Source: an uncultured Clostridia bacterium (GTDB taxonomy: Bacteria > Bacillota > Clostridia > Christensenellales > Borkfalkiaceae). From it: DNA of 64,000 nucleotides. A program made the position numbers and the translations under genes. The notes under the pieces are model-generated. The model had not been told where the DNA came from, made no database searches, and was given only the letters and a program-made list of their open reading frames with translations. Where the stretch lies: the NCBI GenBank assembly GCA_934254825.1, contig CAKQMB010000002.1:124001-188000 (forward strand), given 5' to 3'. Positions 8,747-16,890 of this stretch are shown piece by piece; position 1 is the stretch's first letter; each line of letters begins with the position of its first letter.

Positions 8747-11455
8747 ATGAAGTTTAAATCAAAATTCGCGGCGATTATCGTTGCGTTGTCCGCAATTTTC
8801 GTTATCGCAATTCTTTGCGTTTCGTGCGGGAAGAAAGGCGAGTCGCCGTCCGGGTCGGATTCGGGAACGATTGCAAAATGCGATCACGAAACCCTTTATC
8901 CCGAACTTATGGACGGCAAGGATCTCGGTTTGTGCGAAGGGGCGCAGATTTCCGTTTTGACCTGCAAATGCGGTAAGGTGAAGAAATTCGACGTGGGCGC
9001 GTCGATGGTGAATTGCAAAATCGAAGAAGAATATTTCGAAGACGGCGATTACGAAGACGGCAAGACGGCAGACGGAAAGGACTATGAAAAGTTCTCGGTG
9101 ACCTGTAAGGATTGCGGGGCATTATACGAAATGTATACCGAAACGAAAACGACGCTTTGCAAAACCGAACTTAAAGGTTACATAAAAATCAAAAAGAATA
9201 ACGTCGAAAAATTCAATGCGGATATCGAATATGACGAGCATTATTCGCGGCGCGCCGAAAGAGAAACCGTAAACATTTCCGATTTGACGACCGATAAGGT
9301 TTGCGGCGGCTATATCGCTCTTGAAAAATGCCCCGATTGCGGCGAACTGATAGGCGTAGATTACGAAAACCTGGACTGCGACGGTTTGTTTGAAAAAACG
9401 CCGACAACCCGCGAATATGTCGATAAAGACGGAGTTAAGCATTCGGAGATATGTGTCGCGTGCGACGATTGCAAACTCAGACTTTTCGGAGATGCGGCAA
9501 GCACCGCTCTCAGCGACTGCGTTGCTTACGGCTCATATGTCGAAAAAATCGTTGTCGGAGAAAAGACCGTTTATGAGTATCTTTCGGACAAGGGTTTTGT
9601 CACCGATCACGAAACGGAAACGTCGTTCAAAAAGCTCGGCGAAAGCTGTTACGACGGCGTTAAAGTTACGCAGATATGCAAAAAATGCAAACTGAAATGT
9701 TCGTCGTATACTCATTACGGGCATATTTCGGACGAAAAGACGGAGCAAATACTTATTTCGGAGACTTGTAACGGGATTATCGAAATCGAACGCTGCTCGG
9801 TTTGCGGAGAATTGGATAAACTCGATGGCGTCGGTAACGATACGCACTCGTTCGAAATGATCGAGGATAAGACTTTTACCGACAAAAACGGAGTCGAACA
9901 CGATTACACGCTTGACAGATGCTCGAAATGCGGCTGTGAACGAAGTTGCGACGAATACAGGGTTTTCGATGGCGAAAGTCAATGCGAATATCGTTTTTAC
10001 AAAACAAAAAAGATAACGGCTTCGGATAAAACCTTTTACACTTGCACCGAAAGCCACCTGGAAAGCTCGCATAAATATAAATATTCCGCAAAACTTAAAG
10101 AGGGTTCGACCTCTTGCGAAGACGGCGTTATCGTAACGGAAAAATGCGACGTTTGCGGACTTTCGGGCGAATGGGAGAGGAGCGGTCACTATATCGAAAG
10201 ACTCGAAAAAGATCTTTCGAATTCTCCCTGCGGCGGATATATAGCAATGGAGCATTGTATCGTTTGCGACAAATTAACCGATCTCGATCTCTATTCGGGC
10301 AACCATAAGTTTGAGACCGTCGAAAGCAGAACTTATACGGATAAAAACGGAAAAGAGCATAGTTATTATCGCGTTAAATGCGAAGATTGCGGAGTTGAAT
10401 ACGGAGAGGACAAATACAAAGTTCTCTATGGCGAAAACCCGTGCGAATGGAAAGTTTATAATGCAAAAACGATAACGTATTTAGGGAAAACGTATAACTG
10501 CGACAGCGAATATTATTCACAGTCGCATAATTACAAATATACCGCGACGCTGAAAGAGGGTTCGACTTCCTGCGAGGACGGCATTATCGTGAAAGAATTC
10601 TGTACTGTTTGCGGCAATACGAACGAGTGGGAACGTTCGGAACATTATATTGTATCCGACTCCGTCGGGCTTTCCGCAAAACCCTGCGGCGGAAGCGTGT
10701 CGGTTGACAGATGCATTGCCTGCGATACGATAATTTACGTCTATTCCGTTTCGGGCGAGCATTCGTATGAAACCGTAGAAAACGGAACGTACACAGACGA
10801 AAACGGAATCGAATACACATATTTTTGCGATAAATGTTCGAAATGCGGACTTATAATCAGAGAAGAATGGTACAAGGAAACAAATTCCGGGGATCCTTGC
10901 CGTTCGACAATGCACGGAACGAAAACGATAACCGACGCGGATAAAACGATAATTTGTAACTATACGCATGATTCGTATAATCACATATATGTTTACACGT
11001 TTACGCTTAACGGCGACACTTGCGAGGACGGATGGTCGGCAGTCTCCGCATGCGCGATTTGTCTCGAAGAGGGCAGTCAATTAGTCGGCGATATTCACGA
11101 AAGTTTACTTGTCCTATATTGCGCTCTCGGAGAGATCGGAGCATGTGAAGGAACTTATTTCGAAGCGTACAGCTGCGCTTGCGGATGCTTCAAAAGAGTA
11201 TACGAGAATGTTTGCGACGATGCGGTTTGCGTAGAGAACAATGTTCCGCTTGCCGACGGAGAATACAGCCATACCGAAAGGGTTATAACTTGCGATAAAT
11301 GCGGACTTAAAATCGTAACGGATATCGTAGGCGTAAGAGAGACCGACGAGGAGTCGGGGAGCGATTATGTGCTTTATAAGGAGAAACGGACTATTTCGTT
11401 AGACAATATTTTCGTATTGGAAGAATATCTTGAACGGATAGAATTGATCGACTGA
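8747..11455 (+). CDS. Large secreted CxxC-repeat (zinc-ribbon-like) lipoprotein, function unknown
   Basis: The 902-residue protein has a lysine-rich signal peptide, then LCVSCGKK, a likely lipobox cysteine near residue 27. The mature part contains many CxxC pairs (CKCGK, CPDCGE, CSVCGE, CDVCGL, CIVCDK). From about residue 300 a module of roughly 152 residues repeats about three times, each with a (T)CEDG-x-CxxCG element, a CGGxI-x-CxxC element and a TYTDKNGxEHxY-x-CxxCG element. The spacing looks like paired zinc ribbons, though a secreted protein could form disulfides instead. AAAGGAGG precedes the ATG. I do not recognise a named family. Confidence 0.75.
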   Translation: MKFKSKFAAIIVALSAIFVIAILCVSCGKKGESPSGSDSGTIAKCDHETLYPELMDGKDLGLCEGAQISVLTCKCGKVKKFDVGASMVNCKIEEEYFEDGDYEDGKTADGKDYEKFSVTCKDCGALYEMYTETKTTLCKTELKGYIKIKKNNVEKFNADIEYDEHYSRRAERETVNISDLTTDKVCGGYIALEKCPDCGELIGVDYENLDCDGLFEKTPTTREYVDKDGVKHSEICVACDDCKLRLFGDAASTALSDCVAYGSYVEKIVVGEKTVYEYLSDKGFVTDHETETSFKKLGESCYDGVKVTQICKKCKLKCSSYTHYGHISDEKTEQILISETCNGIIEIERCSVCGELDKLDGVGNDTHSFEMIEDKTFTDKNGVEHDYTLDRCSKCGCERSCDEYRVFDGESQCEYRFYKTKKITASDKTFYTCTESHLESSHKYKYSAKLKEGSTSCEDGVIVTEKCDVCGLSGEWERSGHYIERLEKDLSNSPCGGYIAMEHCIVCDKLTDLDLYSGNHKFETVESRTYTDKNGKEHSYYRVKCEDCGVEYGEDKYKVLYGENPCEWKVYNAKTITYLGKTYNCDSEYYSQSHNYKYTATLKEGSTSCEDGIIVKEFCTVCGNTNEWERSEHYIVSDSVGLSAKPCGGSVSVDRCIACDTIIYVYSVSGEHSYETVENGTYTDENGIEYTYFCDKCSKCGLIIREEWYKETNSGDPCRSTMHGTKTITDADKTIICNYTHDSYNHIYVYTFTLNGDTCEDGWSAVSACAICLEEGSQLVGDIHESLLVLYCALGEIGACEGTYFEAYSCACGCFKRVYENVCDDAVCVENNVPLADGEYSHTERVITCDKCGLKIVTDIVGVRETDEESGSDYVLYKEKRTISLDNIFVLEEYLERIELID

Positions 11456-11518
11456 CAGTTTCGGGAAATATAAAAGGTTATTTTTATTAAAATTTGCGTG
11501 ATTATAAATATGTAATAT

Positions 11519-11549
11519 GCGAGCCGAGGCGAAAATCGCCTCGGCTCGC
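11519..11549. terminator. Bidirectional hairpin terminator between convergent genes
   Basis: CGAGCCGAGGCGA and its complement form a near-perfect stem around a short AAA loop, between the 3' ends of the CxxC protein gene (+) and the ABC transporter gene (-). The T-runs are modest. Confidence 0.7.
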
Positions 11550-11583
11550 GTTATACTTTTAAAATTGTCTGTCGATTTACGGA

Positions 11584-14112
11584 TTACTCCGAACGAAGAG
11601 CGATAACGGGGTCTTTTTTGCTTGCCAGTCTCGACGGGATAAGCCCCGCGATAAGCGTTAAACACATCGATATCGCAATGAGGATAAGCGCGCCCGCCCA
11701 CGGGAGCGAAGCAACGTTCGCAATCCCCGCAAGAGAGTGAATTATTAAACTTATCGGTATGTCGAGAATAAGCGTTACGATTATGCCCATAACGCCGGCG
11801 GTGAAGCCGATTATAAGCGTTTCGGCGTTGAAAACCCTCGAAACGTCGCATTTGGAAGCTCCCAAAGCTCTTAAAACGCCTATTTCCTTAATTCTTTCGA
11901 GAACGGAAATATATGTTATTATTCCTATCATTATCGAGGAAACTATAAGCGAAACGGACACGAAACCTATGAGAACGTAAGAGATCGCGTTGACGATATC
12001 AGTTACGGAAGAAAGCATAATTCCCATATAATCGGTGTAACGTATTTTGCTCTCTTCGTCCGCGCTTTCGTTATATTTGTTTATCAGTTCTTCGACGTAA
12101 TCCTTGTTTTCGAAAGACGACGCGTAAATCGAAATGCTTGCAGGGTCGTTTATATCGGCGTAACCGACTTTCGTCAGAACGGTGTTCATATTCGACGCAA
12201 GAAACGTAGACCCGTCGAGAACGCTTTTGTCGGGGCTTGCGAGTTGCGCTTTAACGACTTCCGCCTTTTTCATATCGCGCATCAAAGCTTCGGTAAGTCC
12301 GCGCCCGTAGGCGATCGAACCTTGTATCGAAGTCGCCGAAACGCCCGATTTCGGACGTATCACGCCCGCGATTTTTACTTTTCTGCCGTTTGCTTTCGAT
12401 AATTCTTCGAGTTTCGCCTCGTCTTCCGTCGCTTTGAAAAGTCCGTCGGATTGTTTTTCGTAGGAGAACGGAGAGGTGAAAAGCGTGTATTCGAGACCTA
12501 TAAAGTCGCTCGTATTGTATGTCGGGCTGTCTTCTTCCGAGCTGTCGGGGGTAAGCGAAGAACCCGCTTCGAATTGCTTTTTAAGTCCCAAAGCCGTCAG
12601 AACGTAATCGGGAATTTCGTTATAACTGTTCACGACGAGGAGTATTTCGTCGTCGCTTCCGAAATTTATCCATTTACCGTCGATAAGGTCGTATTGGCTC
12701 TGAATAAGCGTTTCGCTGTCGATCATCTCCGTCCATACGGGGAAATACATATCCGCAACTTCCGCCGTCGCGAACGGGTTGGAGGATTGATCTTTGAACA
12801 TTTCGACCATGGCTTCGATCGGGCTTTTCAGACGGGTGTAGTCCTTATTTCCTATCTTGTCCTCGCCGTAAACGGTAAAACTCACGTTGTAAGTGTACTG
12901 AATTGCGGTGATTTTGGTTTTGTCGTAATCGGTCGTTTCGAGATAGTTTTTGAAACTTATAATATCGTTGTCCTTGCTGCCCTGGATGAACTGATTATAT
13001 AAGTCCGAAATGGCGTTGTTCACGGTGATTTGGGTCGTTTTCGGGTATCTTTCGCCTTTACCTGTCTGAGCCGCGTCGGTCGATCCCTGCATCATAGACG
13101 AGTAATCGGCGTACTTTTTGGTTACAGTTATCGGGTAGTTGGAAAGCGCGTCTCGCTGAACGCGGTCGATATAATTCTGAAATCCGCTCGAAAGCGACAA
13201 TATGAGAGCAATTCCGATTATTCCGATACTTCCCGCAAACGAAACGAGGATAGTCCTCGCTTTTTTCGTAAGCATATTTTTGAAGCTTAAAGAGAGCGCG
13301 GTAAAAAAACTCATGGACGTTTTGCGATTTTCGTGCTTTTCGTCCTTTTTCCGTTTTTTATTTTTGCCGTCCGCCGCTTCTTTTTCGGCTTTTTTTCTTC
13401 CGATTTCGGTTATTTCCGCGGCATATTCCTCGTCGGTTACCGGCTTGTCGTCGGAAACGAGTTCGCCGTCTAAAAGTCGGATTATTCTCGAAGAATATTT
13501 TTCCGCAAGCTCGGGGTTGTGCGTAACCATTATGATAAGCCTTTCGGACGAAATTTCTTTGAGAAGATCCATTATCTGCACGCTAGTTTTGGAGTCGAGC
13601 GCGCCGGTAGGTTCGTCGGCAAGGATTATTTCGGGATCGTTCACGAGCGCGCGGGCAATAGCGACCCTTTGCATCTGTCCGCCCGAAAGCTGGTTGGGTT
13701 TTGCATTCAGTTTATTGCCGAGACCCACTTTTTCGAGCGCTTTTTTGGCTTTTTCGCGCCGAACTTCGGCGGGAACGCCCGCAAGCGTCAACGCAAGTTC
13801 CACGTTTTCGGCAACCGTCTGGTGCGGAATAAGATTGTAGCTTTGAAAAACAAATCCCACGGAGTGGTTGCGGTAAGCGTCCCAGTCCTTATCGGTGTAA
13901 AGCTTGGTGCTTCGCCCGTCTATCGCGAGATCGCCCGAAGTGTATCTGTCAAGTCCGCCGATAATGTTCAGAAGCGTGGTTTTTCCGCAACCCGAAGGTC
14001 CCAGAACAGACACGAACTCGCTTTTTCTGAATTTAACGCTTATCCCCTTTAACGCCCTGACGGTTTCGTCCTGCGTGTAGTATTCTTTTACAACGTCGTT
14101 CAACTCTAACAT
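11584..14112 (-). CDS. MacB-like ABC transporter, fused ATPase and FtsX-type permease
   Basis: The 842-residue protein starts with an ABC ATPase domain: Walker A GPSGCGKTTLLN (about 39-50), signature LSGGQMQRVAIARA (about 142) and Walker B ILADEPTGALD (about 165). After a charged linker (about 225-270), one transmembrane helix (about 287-306) leads to a large extracytoplasmic domain, and three C-terminal helices carry the FtsX core (RIKEIGVLRALGAS). This MacB topology moves peptides or lipoproteins by mechanotransmission rather than through a channel. It is close to the regulator/kinase pair at 14.3 kb, which reads divergently and may sense cell-envelope stress. The start has AAGGAAA upstream. 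Confidence 0.88.
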   Translation of the reverse strand: MLELNDVVKEYYTQDETVRALKGISVKFRKSEFVSVLGPSGCGKTTLLNIIGGLDRYTSGDLAIDGRSTKLYTDKDWDAYRNHSVGFVFQSYNLIPHQTVAENVELALTLAGVPAEVRREKAKKALEKVGLGNKLNAKPNQLSGGQMQRVAIARALVNDPEIILADEPTGALDSKTSVQIMDLLKEISSERLIIMVTHNPELAEKYSSRIIRLLDGELVSDDKPVTDEEYAAEITEIGRKKAEKEAADGKNKKRKKDEKHENRKTSMSFFTALSLSFKNMLTKKARTILVSFAGSIGIIGIALILSLSSGFQNYIDRVQRDALSNYPITVTKKYADYSSMMQGSTDAAQTGKGERYPKTTQITVNNAISDLYNQFIQGSKDNDIISFKNYLETTDYDKTKITAIQYTYNVSFTVYGEDKIGNKDYTRLKSPIEAMVEMFKDQSSNPFATAEVADMYFPVWTEMIDSETLIQSQYDLIDGKWINFGSDDEILLVVNSYNEIPDYVLTALGLKKQFEAGSSLTPDSSEEDSPTYNTSDFIGLEYTLFTSPFSYEKQSDGLFKATEDEAKLEELSKANGRKVKIAGVIRPKSGVSATSIQGSIAYGRGLTEALMRDMKKAEVVKAQLASPDKSVLDGSTFLASNMNTVLTKVGYADINDPASISIYASSFENKDYVEELINKYNESADEESKIRYTDYMGIMLSSVTDIVNAISYVLIGFVSVSLIVSSIMIGIITYISVLERIKEIGVLRALGASKCDVSRVFNAETLIIGFTAGVMGIIVTLILDIPISLIIHSLAGIANVASLPWAGALILIAISMCLTLIAGLIPSRLASKKDPVIALRSE

Positions 14113-14240
14113 TTTTGTTGTTTCCTTGATTTTGTTGTCTTGATTTTATCATCAAAACGACTATTAGTAAATAAAATAGGGCGGCAATTTTCTGTTTTTA
14201 TTCGCATTTCATCATTTTAATTATCTTTTCACATAAACGC

Positions 14241-14269
14241 TTTGAAAAAACTCGCGTTTGTGGTATAAT
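14241..14269 (+). promoter_or_regulatory. Extended -10 promoter of the OmpR/histidine kinase operon
   Basis: TGGTATAAT gives a consensus -10 (14264-14269) with an extended TG, and TTTGAA lies 17 bp upstream. A small hairpin (AGCCGA/TCGGCT, 14281-14301) lies in the leader just before the AAAGGTGAAG ribosome site. Confidence 0.65.
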
Positions 14270-14317
14270 AACGAAGCGGCAGCCGATTTTTTGCTCGGCT
14301 GACCGAAAGGTGAAGAA

Positions 14318-14992
14318 ATGTTTTCAGTACTTGTCGTCGAGGACGATATCCCGACTAATAAATTGATGACTATCGTTTTGAAAAACGGCGGATATAAACC
14401 CATATCCGCTTTTTCGTCGTCCGAGGCTGTCAGGCTTTTCGAGACGGAAAAACCCGATCTCGTGCTTGCGGACGTTATGCTTCCGGACATGAGCGGCTTC
14501 CGCCTGACCGAAACGATACGGCGAACTGATCAGGACGTGCCGATAATAATCGTCACCGCAAAACAGTCTCCGTCGGACAAACATTACGGGTTTATGGTCG
14601 GCGCGGACGACTATATGACAAAGCCCGTCGACGAGGAAGAATTGCTTTTAAGGATCAAGGCATTGCTAAGAAGATGCAAGTCTCCTTCGGAGCAAAAGTT
14701 GCAGTTTAACGACTTATCGCTGGACTTTTCACAGATGATGGCTACGGTGAACGGCTCGCCCGTCGAGCTTACGCAGAAAGAATTTCTGCTTCTGTTCAAG
14801 CTCCTTTCTTCGCTCGGAAAGATATTCACGAGAAACGAGCTTATGGAAGATATATGGGGTACGTCCGAAAAGGACGATCACACGTTGAACGTTCATATCA
14901 ACCGTATCAGAGAAAAACTCTCGGGCGTTAAATCGATTGAAATCAAGTCCGTCAGAGGACTCGGTTATAAGGCGGTGAAGACCGATGCGTAA
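14318..14992 (+). CDS. OmpR/PhoB-family response regulator
   Basis: The 224-residue protein has a receiver domain with the acidic pocket VVEDD, phospho-acceptor D52 in LADVMLPDMSG and the conserved lysine in MTKPVDEEE. A winged-helix DNA-binding domain follows (about 128-224; ELTQKEFLLL, HTLNVHINRIREKL, VRGLGYK). It should act as a transcription activator or repressor once phosphorylated by the kinase encoded directly downstream, whose start overlaps its last codons by 8 bp. The divergent MacB-like transporter is a plausible but unproven target. Confidence 0.93.
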   Translation: MFSVLVVEDDIPTNKLMTIVLKNGGYKPISAFSSSEAVRLFETEKPDLVLADVMLPDMSGFRLTETIRRTDQDVPIIIVTAKQSPSDKHYGFMVGADDYMTKPVDEEELLLRIKALLRRCKSPSEQKLQFNDLSLDFSQMMATVNGSPVELTQKEFLLLFKLLSSLGKIFTRNELMEDIWGTSEKDDHTLNVHINRIREKLSGVKSIEIKSVRGLGYKAVKTDA

Positions 14993-16013
14993 GGGGAGAA
15001 AAGGCGAATATTCCGAACTTATCTTTTCCGCGCTTTCGTGCGGCGGGGCGTGTCTGTTCGGTTTTTTGGTCGTTCTTATCCTGGAAAAGGCAGGCGCGAT
15101 TACTTTCAATATGCCTTTCGGAACGCTGTTTTTCGCTTTTTTGTTCTGCTGTGTTTTCGCGATAAATTTTTCGCTTTGCTTTTTCAGATATAAAAATCGC
15201 AAGGCTTCGCTTAAAAGCATTTACGAAGCGGTTGCGAAAATTTCCTCGGGAGATTACGAGATTTATCTCGGCGACGTCACGGGGGAGTATAAGGAAGCGG
15301 CGAACGCGCTTGAAACGGTCGCGCTTGCGCTAAAACGCTCGGAAGAGACCAAAAACGATTTTATCAACGACTTTTCGCACGAGCTGAAAACGCCTATCGT
15401 TTCGATAAGGGGTTTCGCGAAGCTTATCGCGAAAGGCGAGATAACGAAAGAAGAGGAAAAGGAATATTTAAGCGTTATCGTTTCGGAGTCGGACAGACTT
15501 ATCGACCTTACCGCCGGAACGCTTATGCTCGACAGACTCGCGAATAACCGTCTGGACGTAACTTTAAGCGAATTCGACCTTTCCGAAACGCTCAGAAAAT
15601 GTATTTTGTTGTTGCAATCGGCGTGGGAGAAGAAAAATATAGATATCGAAGCCGACGTGGGCGATTGCAGAATAGTTTCCAACGAGGAACTTATCAGCCG
15701 ACTTTTCATAAATATAATAGATAATGCCGTAAAATTCACGCCCGAAAACGGCAATGTGGGCATATTTTTGGAAGAGAAAGGTAAAGAAGTCGTCGTCACC
15801 GTTCGGGACAGCGGCGTCGGAATGGACGAGGAAACGAGGCGCAGAATGTTCGATAAATATTTCCGCGCCGAGAAATCGCGGACGACGCACGGCAACGGTC
15901 TGGGATTGGCTACGGTTAAACGTATTTCCGAGCTTCTGGATCTGAAAATCGAAACGGAGTCGGAGACAGGAAAAGGGACGACGTTCAGAATTATATATAC
16001 AAAAAGAAAATAA
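14985..16013 (+). CDS. Membrane sensor histidine kinase
   Basis: The 342-residue kinase has two N-terminal membrane helices (about 12-35 and 42-64) with almost no extracellular loop, so it is of the intramembrane-sensing type. A HAMP-like linker follows, then the H-box DFSHELKTPIVSIRGF (phospho-histidine near 133) and the ATPase domain with NIIDNAVKF, DSGVGMD and GNGLGLATVKR. It phosphorylates the response regulator it overlaps. Intramembrane-sensing kinases in Firmicutes often respond to cell-wall antibiotics and control adjacent ABC exporters, and the MacB-like gene nearby fits that. Confidence 0.92.
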   Translation: MRKGRKGEYSELIFSALSCGGACLFGFLVVLILEKAGAITFNMPFGTLFFAFLFCCVFAINFSLCFFRYKNRKASLKSIYEAVAKISSGDYEIYLGDVTGEYKEAANALETVALALKRSEETKNDFINDFSHELKTPIVSIRGFAKLIAKGEITKEEEKEYLSVIVSESDRLIDLTAGTLMLDRLANNRLDVTLSEFDLSETLRKCILLLQSAWEKKNIDIEADVGDCRIVSNEELISRLFINIIDNAVKFTPENGNVGIFLEEKGKEVVVTVRDSGVGMDEETRRRMFDKYFRAEKSRTTHGNGLGLATVKRISELLDLKIETESETGKGTTFRIIYTKRK

Positions 16014-16093
16014 GTACAGACGGATATACCGAAAAATGATAATATATACCGAAAAAGGCAGGTTGAAACGCTCGCTTTACTTTGTAAACAGCA

Positions 16094-16450
16094 GGAATAT
16101 TGCCGTTTCCCATAGCCTTTGGCTACGGGAACGTATGGCAAGGCAACATCCAAAAATTTGGTGAAGAAATACGGAATATTGCCGTTTCCCATAGCCTTTG
16201 GCTACGGGAACGTACGGCAAGGCAACATCCAGAAATTTGGTGAAGAAATACGGAATATTGCCGTTTCCCATAACCGATGGTTATGGGAACGTACGGCAAG
16301 GCAACATCCGGAAATTCGGTGAAGAAATACGGAATATTGCCGTTTCCCATAACCGAAGGTTATGAGAACGTACGGCAAGGCAACATCCGGAAATTCGGTG
16401 AAGAAATACGGAATATTGCCGTTTCCCATAGCCTTCGGCTATGGGAGTCC
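16094..16450. repeat. 79-bp tandem repeat array with internal covarying hairpin
   Basis: Units start at 16094, 16173, 16252, 16331 and 16410, exactly 79 bp apart: four complete and one partial. Each carries a CCCATAGCC/GGCTACGGG or CCCATAACC/GGTTATGGG hairpin. The stem changes sequence between units but stays paired, including a matched change to GCC/GGC in the last unit. Each unit also contains GGCAAGGCAACATCC and a GTGAAGAAATACGG end. No credible gene lies in the region. Confidence 0.95.
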
Positions 16451-16890
16451 CTCGGCAAGAATTTGCCTTGCGGCAAATTGACGCTCGACGGCAAACAAGT
16501 TTGCCGCGTAACGACTTCGCTTGGATGGCGCACCACGAAAAAAGACAGGTCGAAACGCTCGCTTTATTTTGTAAACAGCAGGAATATTGCCGTTTCCCAT
16601 AACCGATGGTTATGGGAACTCTCGGCAAGAATTTGCCTTGCGGCAAATTGACGCTCGACGGCAAACAAGTTTGCCGCGTAACGATTTCGCTTGGATGATG
16701 CACCACGAAAAAAGACAGGTCGAAACGCTCGCTTTATTTTGTAAACAGCAGGAATATTGCCGTTTCCCATAACCGATGGTTATGGGAACTCTCGGCAAGA
16801 ATTTGCCTTGCGGCAAATTGACGCTCGACGGCAAACAGGTTTGCCGCGTAACGATTTCGCTTGGATGATGCACCACGAAAAAAGACAGGT
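16451..16890. repeat. 170-bp tandem repeat array abutting the recombinase gene
   Basis: Copies start at 16451, 16621 and 16791 (period 170 bp; the third is partial). Each holds three hairpins in a row: the CCCATA stem, AATTTGCC/GGCAAATT and CGGCAAAC/GTTTGCCG, plus one arm of the inverted repeat that ends the recombinase gene. A degenerate first unit begins near 16051, so the 79-bp array looks like an expansion inside a 170-bp unit. Confidence 0.93.

Noticed and set aside
16094..16450. Possible CRISPR array
   Set aside because: The 79-bp units are contiguous near-identical repeats without unique spacers, and no cas genes are present.
16524..16534. ATGGCGCACCA matching the tRNA-Arg 3' end as a possible att site
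   Set aside because: It is only 11 bp and in the opposite orientation to the tRNA copy. Sister repeat units carry a different base here, so chance or repeat drift is more likely.
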